Positions 39,012 to 48,099 of a stretch of 64,000 nt of DNA are shown here, in pieces. A program made the translations under genes and the position numbers. The notes under the pieces are model-generated. The model was not told the DNA's origin. It did not search any database and saw only the letters and a program-made list of their open reading frames with translations. This DNA comes from Anaerolineae bacterium (GTDB lineage: Bacteria; Chloroflexota; Anaerolineae; Anaerolineales; E44-bin32). The stretch spans positions 1 through 64,000 of the forward strand of contig DUET01000079.1 of NCBI GenBank assembly GCA_011192015.1. Direction: 5' to 3'. The first letter of the stretch is position 1, and every line of letters begins with the position of its first letter.

Positions 39012-39656
39012 TCAATCCGCGCCTTCGGCTTGAAGGATCATCACGCGGGTTGCACAGAGTTCTTGAAAGCGCAGCGCGTCATCGAGTGTGCCTATCACAC
39101 CGCTGCCGTAGTGCATGGGGATGGCAATTTGGGGTGAGATAACTTTAGCGGCTTCGACGGCTTCCTCTGCGGTCATCACATAGGTCCCGCTGACCGGAAG
39201 CAAAGCCACGTCACACGCAAAGTCCTTCATTTCGGGGATGTGATCGGTATCGCCGGCAAAATAGAGCTTCTCGTTCCCGATCGTGAGAATGTAGCCCACA
39301 TGTTCAGCAGCCTTGGGGTGGAAACGTTTGTCGGTGTTGTAAGCCGGCACGGCGGAGATACCGATGCCGGATAGCTCGGTGCTATCCCCCGGGCGCATGA
39401 TCTTCACGGGTGGATCCAGCTTGGCGGCTGCGGTTGGATTGGCAATCACGATCGTGCCTTCTTGCCGGATTCTGGCGATGTCATCAGGGGAGCAATGGTC
39501 GGAGTGCTCATGACTGATCAAGATCAGATCCCCCGGCGGGCTGTTTTCAGGCAACCTCCAAGGATCAAGGTACACCACGGGAGGCCCATCAAGGCGGAAG
39601 CTGTCATGCCCGATCCAATGCAATTGTTGTAGGAGCAACGGAATCTCGGTTGACAT
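39012..39656 (-). CDS. MBL-fold metallo-hydrolase (UlaG-like)
   Basis: ILISHEHSDHCSPDD; YFAGDTDHIPEM. Confidence 0.9.
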   Translation of the reverse strand: MSTEIPLLLQQLHWIGHDSFRLDGPPVVYLDPWRLPENSPPGDLILISHEHSDHCSPDDIARIRQEGTIVIANPTAAAKLDPPVKIMRPGDSTELSGIGISAVPAYNTDKRFHPKAAEHVGYILTIGNEKLYFAGDTDHIPEMKDFACDVALLPVSGTYVMTAEEAVEAAKVISPQIAIPMHYGSGVIGTLDDALRFQELCATRVMILQAEGAD

Positions 39657-39728
39657 ATAAACCTCCTGGCATCTGCATCACCCGATGTGTTTGAGAGTCA
39701 CAAAGCGGGCGATTTTCGTGGAGAGGGA

Positions 39729-40154
39729 TCAGGAATTTACTACTTGATTCAGGAATTCATCCACCAATGTCAGCGCATGGTCTGGATCGTGATAGGCTCG
39801 AACAAGCAACCCGGGGGACGAATTCCCCGTGATCATCTTGGATACTGCTACTCCATCACGGAAGCAGCAAAGCACAGGTTTCTTCAATCCCAAAGCGAAA
39901 GCGATCTCATATCCCACACCATGGGAGGGTGTGCTGACCTCGGCGATCAGGCCGTCGCAATCTTGGATCCACTTCATGTCTCGCTGATAGACAACGCGCG
40001 GATCAATGACTCTCTCCTCACTCATGATTTCAGGCCTTGCCAGAGATTCGGTTGGTACCTCGTGCCCAGCAGCCAACAGGTGATCGACGATGAGGCCATA
40101 GATGGTTTCGTCGTCCCGACCACCGGTGAGTGAACAGGAGAAGTATAGGTTCAT
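39729..40154 (-). CDS. Nucleoside 2-deoxyribosyltransferase-like protein
   Basis: MNLYFSCSLTGGRDD; DCDGLIAEVSTPSHGVGYEIAFAL. Confidence 0.8.
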   Translation of the reverse strand: MNLYFSCSLTGGRDDETIYGLIVDHLLAAGHEVPTESLARPEIMSEERVIDPRVVYQRDMKWIQDCDGLIAEVSTPSHGVGYEIAFALGLKKPVLCCFRDGVAVSKMITGNSSPGLLVRAYHDPDHALTLVDEFLNQVVNS

Positions 40155-40423
40155 AGCGGTTCCCATCCCGGGTTATTTCCAACCTTTCGAAGAAAACGAA
40201 ATTGTCGGATTCTCGCTCGCGAGCCGCGTTTCAAGATTTCCTGGCATGATACCATGATCGAGTTCCTGAGAGCCATCGCTGATGTGCGCAGTCCAGATTC
40301 CATCGTTTGGGCGCATGCATTCGTATGCATCCATGACAAACCCATCCATCGCCTCCTGCTAGTCCTAAGGGTTGATTTGATCTTCCAAGGACTCATGCTA
40401 TCATGCTTCGAGAGAAGGCTAAG

Positions 40424-41026
40424 ATGTCCAAGAATGAAGCTATTCGGTCTTTGCAAACCGAGGTCACTCGATTGCGTCAGGAAAACGACGATCTCAAAGG
40501 AGACCTCGCGCTCCTGCGTTCTTCAGTTAAGGCGTTGCGCGAACTGCAGGATCTCATCAAGGACCTCCCCGCCGAATTCGATGTTCTCAAATGGATCGAA
40601 GAGATCCTTGCTTCCGCCTTGCTCGCAGTAGGCTCCAAGGATGGATCTTTGCTCTTGCTGGATGAAGACAGCAATGAGCTCGTTTTTGCTGTGGTTCACG
40701 GGCATGCTCAGCAACATCTTCTCGGGCACCGTATGCGCCTGGGGGACGGGATCGCCGGTTGGGTTGCAGAGAATCGGGTGCCCCAGATTGTGAAGGATGC
40801 CCGCGGGGATCCGCGTTTCAACCCTCTCGTGGATGAGATGCTTGGCTTCCACACGCGCACCTTGGCCTGCGTTCCACTGGTGGATGGGGATCGTGTTCTG
40901 GGAGTGATCGAGGCGATCAACAAGCTCTCGGATGGTGAATTTACACTCCACGATCAGGATCTGCTGATCCTGGTAGCACACTTTGCCGCCTTCGGCATCA
41001 AATATGCCGAATCCATCGTCGAGTAA
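40424..41026 (+). CDS. GAF-domain protein with N-terminal coiled coil
   Basis: LQTEVTRLRQENDDLKGDLALLRSSV then HRMRLGDGIAGWVAENRVPQIVKDAR. Confidence 0.85.
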   Translation: MSKNEAIRSLQTEVTRLRQENDDLKGDLALLRSSVKALRELQDLIKDLPAEFDVLKWIEEILASALLAVGSKDGSLLLLDEDSNELVFAVVHGHAQQHLLGHRMRLGDGIAGWVAENRVPQIVKDARGDPRFNPLVDEMLGFHTRTLACVPLVDGDRVLGVIEAINKLSDGEFTLHDQDLLILVAHFAAFGIKYAESIVE

Positions 41027-41106
41027 ATCCGTTACACCCGCTTTCTATCTGTGGATTGATTGAATCTTGAAGGGATTGGAACCCTTCCAACAACATTGCG
41101 TTCTCA

Positions 41107-43665
41107 TCATGAACGCAATTTTGATTTTAACTTCTTCTCCAGATGCTTGATGATGCGGCCGCGGACTTTCGCAACTTCTTCATCGGTGAGCGTGCGATCC
41201 GGCGCTTGATAGGTCAGGGCGTATGCCAGGCTTTTCTTTCCCGCCCCGATTTGATCCCCACGGTAGAGATCGAAGAGACGGACATCTACGAGCATGGAGC
41301 CACCTGCAGACCGAATCTGGTCCTCGACCTCCTGCGCGCGGAGTTCTTCCTCCACGACAATGGCAAGGTCCTCCAGAACTGGTGGGAACGTCGGGACTTG
41401 CGCCAGATCATAGCGTTCTGGAACTCCAGCCAGGATCGTCTGCAGATTCATATCTGCTGCCATCAGGGGTGTCTCAGGGAGGTCATAATTCTCGCGGACC
41501 AGAGGATGGATTTCGCCGAGATATCCCACGTGCTTGTCGGCAATCATCACGCGTGCGCACTTCCCCGGATGGAAACTGGGATGCTCATGGGGTTCGAAGC
41601 GAATGTTTTCAAGATGGAGATCCTTCAACAACTCAACAAGGATGCCCTTCAAGTCGAAGAAGTCCATCCTCCCTTCATCGGTATCCTGCCATGTCGGCAG
41701 CGCACGGGGCCCGGTCAGTGCAATCACCAGCTTCAGGACCTCATCCGGCAGCGCGCCTTCTTCAGATCCTAAAAAGACCGGACCGATCTCAAAGAGTGCG
41801 ATGCGATCTCGAACGTGGGCATTGCGCTCCACGATCTCGAGCACGCTTGCCAGCAGACTGTGTCGCATTACAACACGGTCGCTCGTGATCGGATTGGCCA
41901 GGTGCACGTAGGGTTTGTCGTCCCGTGGAGATGCAGGTGGCAGATGGCGAGCCTCTCGCTGGATGGAGGTCAACCGATACGTGATCACCTCCTGCAATCC
42001 CAGACTCACGAGCAGATCGCGAACACGCTCCTCGAGCACGAGATCGGGATTGCCGTAGAGAGGGGGCAGTTCGTCGGTGATCAATGTTTCGGGGATGCGA
42101 TCATACCCATATTGGCGTGCGATCTCTTCCATCAGATCCGCCTTACCCACGTTGCCCTCACCGATGTCCAATCGGTGATCGGGAGTGCGTGCGTGCACGG
42201 TATTCCCCTTGGTTTCAACCTCGAATTGGAGGCGTCGCAGGATCTCTGCCATCTCCTTGGGTTTGAGGTCGATACCCAACCACCGTTGCACGTCCTCAGG
42301 CGTAATTTCGACAACAGGGTCCTTTGGGGGCAGTGGATAGGCGTCGATCAGACCTTGAGCAACCGTGCCGCCTGTAAGTGAACGCATGAGTTCAAGGGCG
42401 CGGCGGACGGCTCGATCCGCCATTGCTGGATGCACGCCTCGCGAGAAGCGGTAGCTGGCTTCGGAATCGATCCTTTGGGCCGACAATGTGCGCCGGATGT
42501 TGATGAAATCCCAGGCCGCGCCTTCGAGCAACACACGTTTCGTTTGTTCACCGACTTCGGTTTCGGCGCCGCCGATCACGCCGGCGATGGAGAGAGGTCC
42601 TGCGGTGTCGCAAACCAACACGGTGAAGTCATCCAATTGGCGCTGTTCGCCATCGAGAGTAGTGAGGCTTTCGCCGGATTCGGGCAGACGAGTGATGATC
42701 TTGGGCTTTGCGCCCTCTGTGCGGGAAGCCAGCGCATCGTAATCGAATGCGTGCAGGGGTTCGCCAATCTCCAGCATCACATAGTTCGTAGCGTCCACGA
42801 TGCAGTTGATCGGACGCATCCCGGCCAGAGTCAAGCGGCGTTGCATCCAATAGGGGCTCGGACCGGTGGCGATCCCCTCGATGTATCCCAGCACAAAGCG
42901 AGGATTGAGTTCGGGTTCCTGGATCTCGATCTCCACCAACGTCTCGATGGGCGATCCTTTCGAGGTCACGTTGTAGGAGGGTTCCTTGAGCTTTGCACCC
43001 GTCAGTGCGGCGAGTTCGCGGGCTACGCCAAGGATGCTCGCCACGCGGGCGGTGTTGGGCTTGACGGCGATATCGAACACGGCGTCACCCATGTAGTCCA
43101 CCAGCGGCGTCCCCGTAGGCGCATCTTCATCGAGAAGGATCACTCCCTCATGATCATCGGAGATACCCAGCTCCTTCTCGGAGCAGGCCATGGAATAGGA
43201 TTCCACGCCGCGGATCTCTGCCCGCTTGAGCGTCGTCAATTCCTGCCCGGTGCTGTGCCCGTCGAAAATGCGGGCGCCCTCTCGAGCGTAGGCTACCTTA
43301 AGCGGATGAGACAAGGCTCCCTTGTCCTTGAACGGAAAGAGATTGGGAGCCCCGGTTACCAGGGTGTGCTCCTGTTCGCCATCGTCCAATCGACAGAGAA
43401 CCAGGCGGTCAGCGTTGGGATGAGACATGACTTCGAGAATGGATCCAACGACGATTTTGTCGGGTTCCCAAGCCAATCCCGTGGTTTTGGTCTCGGGTCC
43501 GGAATGCCCCCCAGCTCGTCCCTCGGTTTTACCTGAAGGCAGAGGCAATCCAACGTATTGAACCTCCTCCACCTCCAGCCCCGCCATGGTAAGGCGTCGT
43601 GCGATCTCTTCGATGGAGATGTCGATCTTGACGAAATCCTGCAGCCAGGAGAATGGAACCCTCAT
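41107..43665 (-). CDS. pheT: Phenylalanyl-tRNA synthetase beta subunit
   Basis: MRVPFSWLQDFVKI; GVESYSMACSEKELGI; RVLLEGAAWDFINIRRT. Confidence 0.95.
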   Translation of the reverse strand: MRVPFSWLQDFVKIDISIEEIARRLTMAGLEVEEVQYVGLPLPSGKTEGRAGGHSGPETKTTGLAWEPDKIVVGSILEVMSHPNADRLVLCRLDDGEQEHTLVTGAPNLFPFKDKGALSHPLKVAYAREGARIFDGHSTGQELTTLKRAEIRGVESYSMACSEKELGISDDHEGVILLDEDAPTGTPLVDYMGDAVFDIAVKPNTARVASILGVARELAALTGAKLKEPSYNVTSKGSPIETLVEIEIQEPELNPRFVLGYIEGIATGPSPYWMQRRLTLAGMRPINCIVDATNYVMLEIGEPLHAFDYDALASRTEGAKPKIITRLPESGESLTTLDGEQRQLDDFTVLVCDTAGPLSIAGVIGGAETEVGEQTKRVLLEGAAWDFINIRRTLSAQRIDSEASYRFSRGVHPAMADRAVRRALELMRSLTGGTVAQGLIDAYPLPPKDPVVEITPEDVQRWLGIDLKPKEMAEILRRLQFEVETKGNTVHARTPDHRLDIGEGNVGKADLMEEIARQYGYDRIPETLITDELPPLYGNPDLVLEERVRDLLVSLGLQEVITYRLTSIQREARHLPPASPRDDKPYVHLANPITSDRVVMRHSLLASVLEIVERNAHVRDRIALFEIGPVFLGSEEGALPDEVLKLVIALTGPRALPTWQDTDEGRMDFFDLKGILVELLKDLHLENIRFEPHEHPSFHPGKCARVMIADKHVGYLGEIHPLVRENYDLPETPLMAADMNLQTILAGVPERYDLAQVPTFPPVLEDLAIVVEEELRAQEVEDQIRSAGGSMLVDVRLFDLYRGDQIGAGKKSLAYALTYQAPDRTLTDEEVAKVRGRIIKHLEKKLKSKLRS

Positions 43666-43767
43666 GACGCCTCCTTGGTTCAATCCTTGATCATCTGCGG
43701 TTTTCGGGACTCGAACTGCAATGATTGGGATTCCCGATGATGCAGCAGTTGTTTCCTGGTAAAAGGC

Positions 43768-44793
43768 CTAGAACTGCTCCAGGAAACGCAGGTCATTGGC
43801 CCAGAAATGGCGAATGTCTTCGATGCGATGCTTGAGCATGGTGATGCGTTCGGGCCCCATCCCGAAGGCGAAGCCCGAGTATTTTTCAGGATCGTAGCCG
43901 CCGTTGGCAAGCACTGTGGGATGTACCATGCCGCAGCCCAGGATTTCCAACCAACCGGTGTGTTTGCAGATCGAACAACCTTGTCCGGAGCAGACGAAGC
44001 ATTCGATGTCCATTTCCGCCGATGGTTCGGTGAAGGGGAAGTGATCGGCGCGGAATCGCGTCCGCACGCCCTGACCGAAGAATCGCCGGGCGAAATTGAT
44101 CAGTGTACCCTTCAGATCTGCGAGGGTGATCGCGCGGCCAACGGCCAGCCCCTCCACCTGATTGAATTGGATCTCGGCACGCGCCGTGATCTGTTCGTAG
44201 CGGTAGCACATCCCAGGGAGGACAACACGCACGGGTTCAGGTGCGCGCTCGCGCATGACGTGGATCTGTCCGGGGGAGGTATGTGTGCGCAAGACAATGC
44301 CCGGTTCATTCGTGAAGAATGTATCCCACATGTCCCGCGCAGGGTGATGGGGCGGCATGTTGAGCAGCCCGAAGTTGTATTCATCCGTCTCCACATCCCT
44401 CGAGCGGTAGACCTGGAAACCCATGTCCGCCCAGATGGCCAGGATTTGGCGCAGGGTCTGGTTGGCAGGATGGATGCGGCCGCGCGGTATCGGACGACCG
44501 GGGAGGGTAACATCCAGGCGCTCTTCACGCAACGATTGCATCATGCTGTCATGGTGCAATTCTTGGAGGCGCGCCTGATGGGCTGATTCCAGTGAGGTCT
44601 TGACCTCGTTCACCCGCTTTCCAACGGCGCGGCGTTCTTCCTTGGGCAGCTCTCGCAGACCATCGAAGATCTCCCCCAATTCCGATGAACGCCCCAAGAA
44701 CTTGGTCTTCCAGCCTTGCAGGGCGGCTTCATCTTTGGCTGCGATGAGTGCGCGTGCGGCATCTTTTTCGATGCGGTCGAGACGATCAAGCAT
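43768..44793 (-). CDS. pheS: Phenylalanyl-tRNA synthetase alpha subunit
   Basis: HPARDMWDTFF; RTHTSPGQIHVM; FAFGMGPERITMLKHRIEDIRHFW. Confidence 0.96.
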   Translation of the reverse strand: MLDRLDRIEKDAARALIAAKDEAALQGWKTKFLGRSSELGEIFDGLRELPKEERRAVGKRVNEVKTSLESAHQARLQELHHDSMMQSLREERLDVTLPGRPIPRGRIHPANQTLRQILAIWADMGFQVYRSRDVETDEYNFGLLNMPPHHPARDMWDTFFTNEPGIVLRTHTSPGQIHVMRERAPEPVRVVLPGMCYRYEQITARAEIQFNQVEGLAVGRAITLADLKGTLINFARRFFGQGVRTRFRADHFPFTEPSAEMDIECFVCSGQGCSICKHTGWLEILGCGMVHPTVLANGGYDPEKYSGFAFGMGPERITMLKHRIEDIRHFWANDLRFLEQF

Positions 44794-44836
44794 GGCGCCT
44801 CCTGTATTCCTCACAGTTTCCTTCCATGGATGGAAA

Positions 44837-45150
44837 TAAAAACTCCCATCCCATAAAGGGACGGGATCAACTCCCGCGGTACCACCCTTTTTGGCCCATG
44901 AGGCCCACTTTGTGTCGACGGCTGCTGGGCAGCGATCAACTCATCCTATGCTAACGGTGGATCTCCGGTCCGAACTACTGGCCCCAAGGGGCGTTCCCCC
45001 GGACGGCTCAGAAGGGAACTTCAAGGCGCTTCCGTCGAGTTGGGGTTGCAGTCACGCCCCAACCTCCCTGGCGAGTTCCACGCCCTTACTTTCCTTCGTC
45101 GCAGCCTTTGTCTTCGATTTTCCCTATTATCCTCGTTTAGACCTCTCTGT
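44837..45150 (-). promoter_or_regulatory. T-box leader with promoter upstream of pheST
   Basis: Minus strand AGGGTGGTACCGCGG (44874-44888), terminator stem CCCGTCCC/GGGATGGG then GAGTTTTTA; Stem I-like GACGAAGGAAAGTA; candidate TTC specifier 45016-45018; TTGACA upstream. Confidence 0.92.
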
Positions 45151-45284
45151 CAATACAAAGTCTTCGATGCGCGCAAGCGATCTTCATCGGAATCCAAACG
45201 ATGGCATGCCACAAAGAAGGCGATCTTCAAGGGCCGTGGACATGGAGGCGGGAGATGAGCATGGGGCCTATGCATGGGGAGTGG

Positions 45285-46022
45285 TTACCAATCTTCTGTG
45301 GGATCGGTCTTCTTTTGGTCGCGCAGCAGGTGCCGCAATGTCTGTCTCACGTTGTGTGTGATGGGGTGACCGTGAGAGGGAAGCAACAATCTGCTGTCTA
45401 AATCGGCGAGTCGTTTGATCGAGGTGCGCGCCGCATCGGGATCCTGAGTGGAGAATGGAAATGGCATTGTGAGACGGCCCCCAATGTTCATGATCGCATC
45501 ACCACAGATCATGGCCATGTCCTGGGGATGCAGGAAGCCGATGTGCCCCGCTGTGTGACCTGGAAGATGGATCACCGCCATGCCTGCCGCCGATTGCCCT
45601 CCTTCGAGGACTTGTGTGATCTTCACGTCCCATACTGGTTGTGGCATCATCAGGCGTCCGAGCCAGAAAGCGGGATTCTTGGTTTGGATTTGACGGTACG
45701 AGATTTCCCCCGTCACGAAAGGAGCCTCCTCACGATGGCAGATCACCTCGGGCTGCCAGACCAGGTTGAGGGCGTTTAAGCCTCCGGCATGGTCGATGTG
45801 TGCGTGTGTGAGCAACACGCGTTGAGGGCCGCGTCCCTGAGTGGCTTCCTTCAAAGCGGGGATGAGATGCTTGGTGCCTTCAGGAACGCCGGTGTCGATC
45901 AGGGTGAAGGTATCCCCGGTCCTGACCAACCAAACAGACACGGAGAAGTTGGAGAGGCCGAAGAAGCGCCTGGGCATCTCAAGTCGAGAAATGTGTTCGC
46001 TTACGGGTTCGAATCTGAGCAT
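45285..46022 (-). CDS. MBL-fold metallo-hydrolase
   Basis: VLLTHAHIDHAGG; HLPGHTAGHIGF; MAMICGDAIM. Confidence 0.92.
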   Translation of the reverse strand: MLRFEPVSEHISRLEMPRRFFGLSNFSVSVWLVRTGDTFTLIDTGVPEGTKHLIPALKEATQGRGPQRVLLTHAHIDHAGGLNALNLVWQPEVICHREEAPFVTGEISYRQIQTKNPAFWLGRLMMPQPVWDVKITQVLEGGQSAAGMAVIHLPGHTAGHIGFLHPQDMAMICGDAIMNIGGRLTMPFPFSTQDPDAARTSIKRLADLDSRLLLPSHGHPITHNVRQTLRHLLRDQKKTDPTEDW

Positions 46023-46030
46023 GTGTGATC

Positions 46031-46780
46031 CTATCCATCCCGGGCATTCAAGCTTCGAATGATCTCGGGGATTTCATCAAAACGATCGGCAACGGCATCG
46101 GGTGTGACCTTATCTTTCAGGACTTTGTTTTCGGGTGTGTTCGCTTCCGCTGTAAGCCAGATCGAGAACATGCCCAGCTGCCGCGCTCCCAAGATGTCCG
46201 CTGCCAGATTGTCTCCAGTCATTACCATCTGTTGAGGTTGCAATCCCCATGCCTGGAGGGCAGGATCGAAGATGCGTGGATCAGGTTTTCGAACACCCTG
46301 GTCGGCGGAAATCACGATCGGGTTGAAGTATGGGCGAAGTTCGGCGTTATCCACAAGCCGGTGTACGTTTGCGGCGTTACTGGCATTCGAGACGATTCCC
46401 ATCCGCAATCCAGCAGCCCCGAGTTCCTCCAGAATGTCGTGAACCTTGGGCATCGGGAGCCAGAAATACTCACTCACTTTGAACATTTGTATGACGGCTT
46501 GTTCGATCAATGCTGATGGCAACTTCCTGTGTCCTAACCCTTCCAAGACCTGATGCAGTAAATCGGTGAAGGGGCGCTCAATATGGTCTTCGTCTCGTTG
46601 CTTGACCACGCGCTTCCAAGTTTCCACGAATGCATCGTGAAATGCATGCGTATCCAGATCCAAACCATTCTGGGTCAACGCCAGGGTCATCTCATGGATG
46701 CCGTCTTCAAATACCAGCTGCCAATCGCCGGTGAAGCGGACCAATGTGGATCCCAGATCAAACAACGCACCTTCGATCAC
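46031..46780 (-). CDS. HAD superfamily hydrolase
   Basis: ALFDLGSTLVRF; GIVSNASN; VMTGDNLAADILGARQLGM. Confidence 0.92.
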   Translation of the reverse strand: MIEGALFDLGSTLVRFTGDWQLVFEDGIHEMTLALTQNGLDLDTHAFHDAFVETWKRVVKQRDEDHIERPFTDLLHQVLEGLGHRKLPSALIEQAVIQMFKVSEYFWLPMPKVHDILEELGAAGLRMGIVSNASNAANVHRLVDNAELRPYFNPIVISADQGVRKPDPRIFDPALQAWGLQPQQMVMTGDNLAADILGARQLGMFSIWLTAEANTPENKVLKDKVTPDAVADRFDEIPEIIRSLNARDG

Positions 46781-46793
46781 AGATACTCCCGAT

Positions 46794-47807
46794 TCAATAG
46801 CCGAGCTTGGGCTTGTAAAGATTCAGAAGAGGTTTTCCGTCGAGATAGCGTTGTAAGTTGATTTGAAAGAGATCAGCGGCCCGTTCGAAGTATTTGGATG
46901 AAGCCCCTGCGATGTGCGGCGAGAGGATCACATTGGGGAACTCCCATAGGGGACTCTTCTCAGGGAGCGGTTCCAACGGATAGACATCTAACGCCGCGCC
47001 CGCAAGCCGTTTATCGTTGAGCGCTGTGACCAAGGCTCCCTGGTCCACGACACCCCCTCGTGAGATGTCGATCAGGAAGGCCGTTGATTTCAAGGCGGCA
47101 AAGACCTTTTCCCCTACCAAACCGCGTGTGTTGGGTGTGAGGGGAACGCTCACCACCAGGAAATCGCACTCCTTGGCCATGGTTTGCAATGCCTGCGGTG
47201 GGTAGAGACGAGCAACCAAGTCCGCGTTCCGATCGCCCAATCCTTCGGGAATGTAACCCACATCCTCGAGGTTTTTCAAGTCGCGCTTCGTGGCCAGGAT
47301 GCGGGCGCCGAAGGCGTGGCAGAGCCGTGCTACCTCACGACCGACGCTTCCATATCCCACGATGCCTACGGTGCTTCCACACAAATCGCAAGGTCGGAAG
47401 CGCGTAAAGCGATCATCATCCCAGTGCTTTTCTGCCTTATCGATCACCATCAACGGCAGTCGTCTTGCCAGCGCCAGGATGCTCATGAGTGCATATTCAG
47501 CCATCTGAGGGGCTGCCGCGCCGCTCATGGTGGTCACCTGGACTTTGGAACGCAGCAAGGGATGATCGCTGATATGTTCGACACCGGCGTAGTGGCATTG
47601 AATCCAGGCGAGATTCGGCACGTTCTCGCGTGGTGGGAGAGTGTCGATCGTGTACAGCACATCTGTTGTTGGAAGCAATTCCTCGGGCAGCTCTTGGGGA
47701 GTGCGAGCGGGATGAACGTGAAACTGCAGTTTTGGTGATACAGCCTGCAGGCGCGCAAGCAGAGGTTCAGGAAAGGGCACCGTGATCAGAACATTGATTT
47801 CATCCAT
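46794..47807 (-). CDS. D-2-hydroxyacid dehydrogenase
   Basis: GSTVGIVGYGSVGREVARL; FLIDISRGGVVDQGALV; SPHIAGAS. Confidence 0.93.
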   Translation of the reverse strand: MDEINVLITVPFPEPLLARLQAVSPKLQFHVHPARTPQELPEELLPTTDVLYTIDTLPPRENVPNLAWIQCHYAGVEHISDHPLLRSKVQVTTMSGAAAPQMAEYALMSILALARRLPLMVIDKAEKHWDDDRFTRFRPCDLCGSTVGIVGYGSVGREVARLCHAFGARILATKRDLKNLEDVGYIPEGLGDRNADLVARLYPPQALQTMAKECDFLVVSVPLTPNTRGLVGEKVFAALKSTAFLIDISRGGVVDQGALVTALNDKRLAGAALDVYPLEPLPEKSPLWEFPNVILSPHIAGASSKYFERAADLFQINLQRYLDGKPLLNLYKPKLGY

Positions 47808-47913
47808 GTACCCCATTGTACATCAGTCATGGCGTGGCACCACTCAGATGAGGAGCGATAGAATCCGTTGGTCGTCGACGCGATCGAGTTTGGCGGGCGT
47901 GAGGAACAGAGGT

Positions 47914-48099
47914 TTAATGCTTCCACACTGCCAACACCATGCCTGTCAGAATCAGGGCCAGTAGGATCCAGACGGCGAAGGTGCAGCTCGATGCCATCGC
48001 GAAGTACAAACCTAACGATGGCAGGATGATCAGCAGGAAGGCCATCGTCTGACGGCGAAGCTTGGTGTTCGTGCGGGTGTGGTTATCGACAGGTTTCAT
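47914..48099 (-). CDS. Small membrane protein overlapping the permease stop (ATGA)
   Basis: 61 aa, two hydrophobic segments, 3-nt coding overlap. Confidence 0.6.
   Translation of the reverse strand: MKPVDNHTRTNTKLRRQTMAFLLIILPSLGLYFAMASSCTFAVWILLALILTGMVLAVWKH

Noticed and set aside
42430-43536. 368-aa plus-strand ORF opposite pheT
   Set aside because: Antisense shadow ORF without family-like motifs.
46004-46020. GGTTCGAATC tRNA T-arm-like string
   Set aside because: Lies inside the MBL hydrolase coding region and lacks a cloverleaf context.
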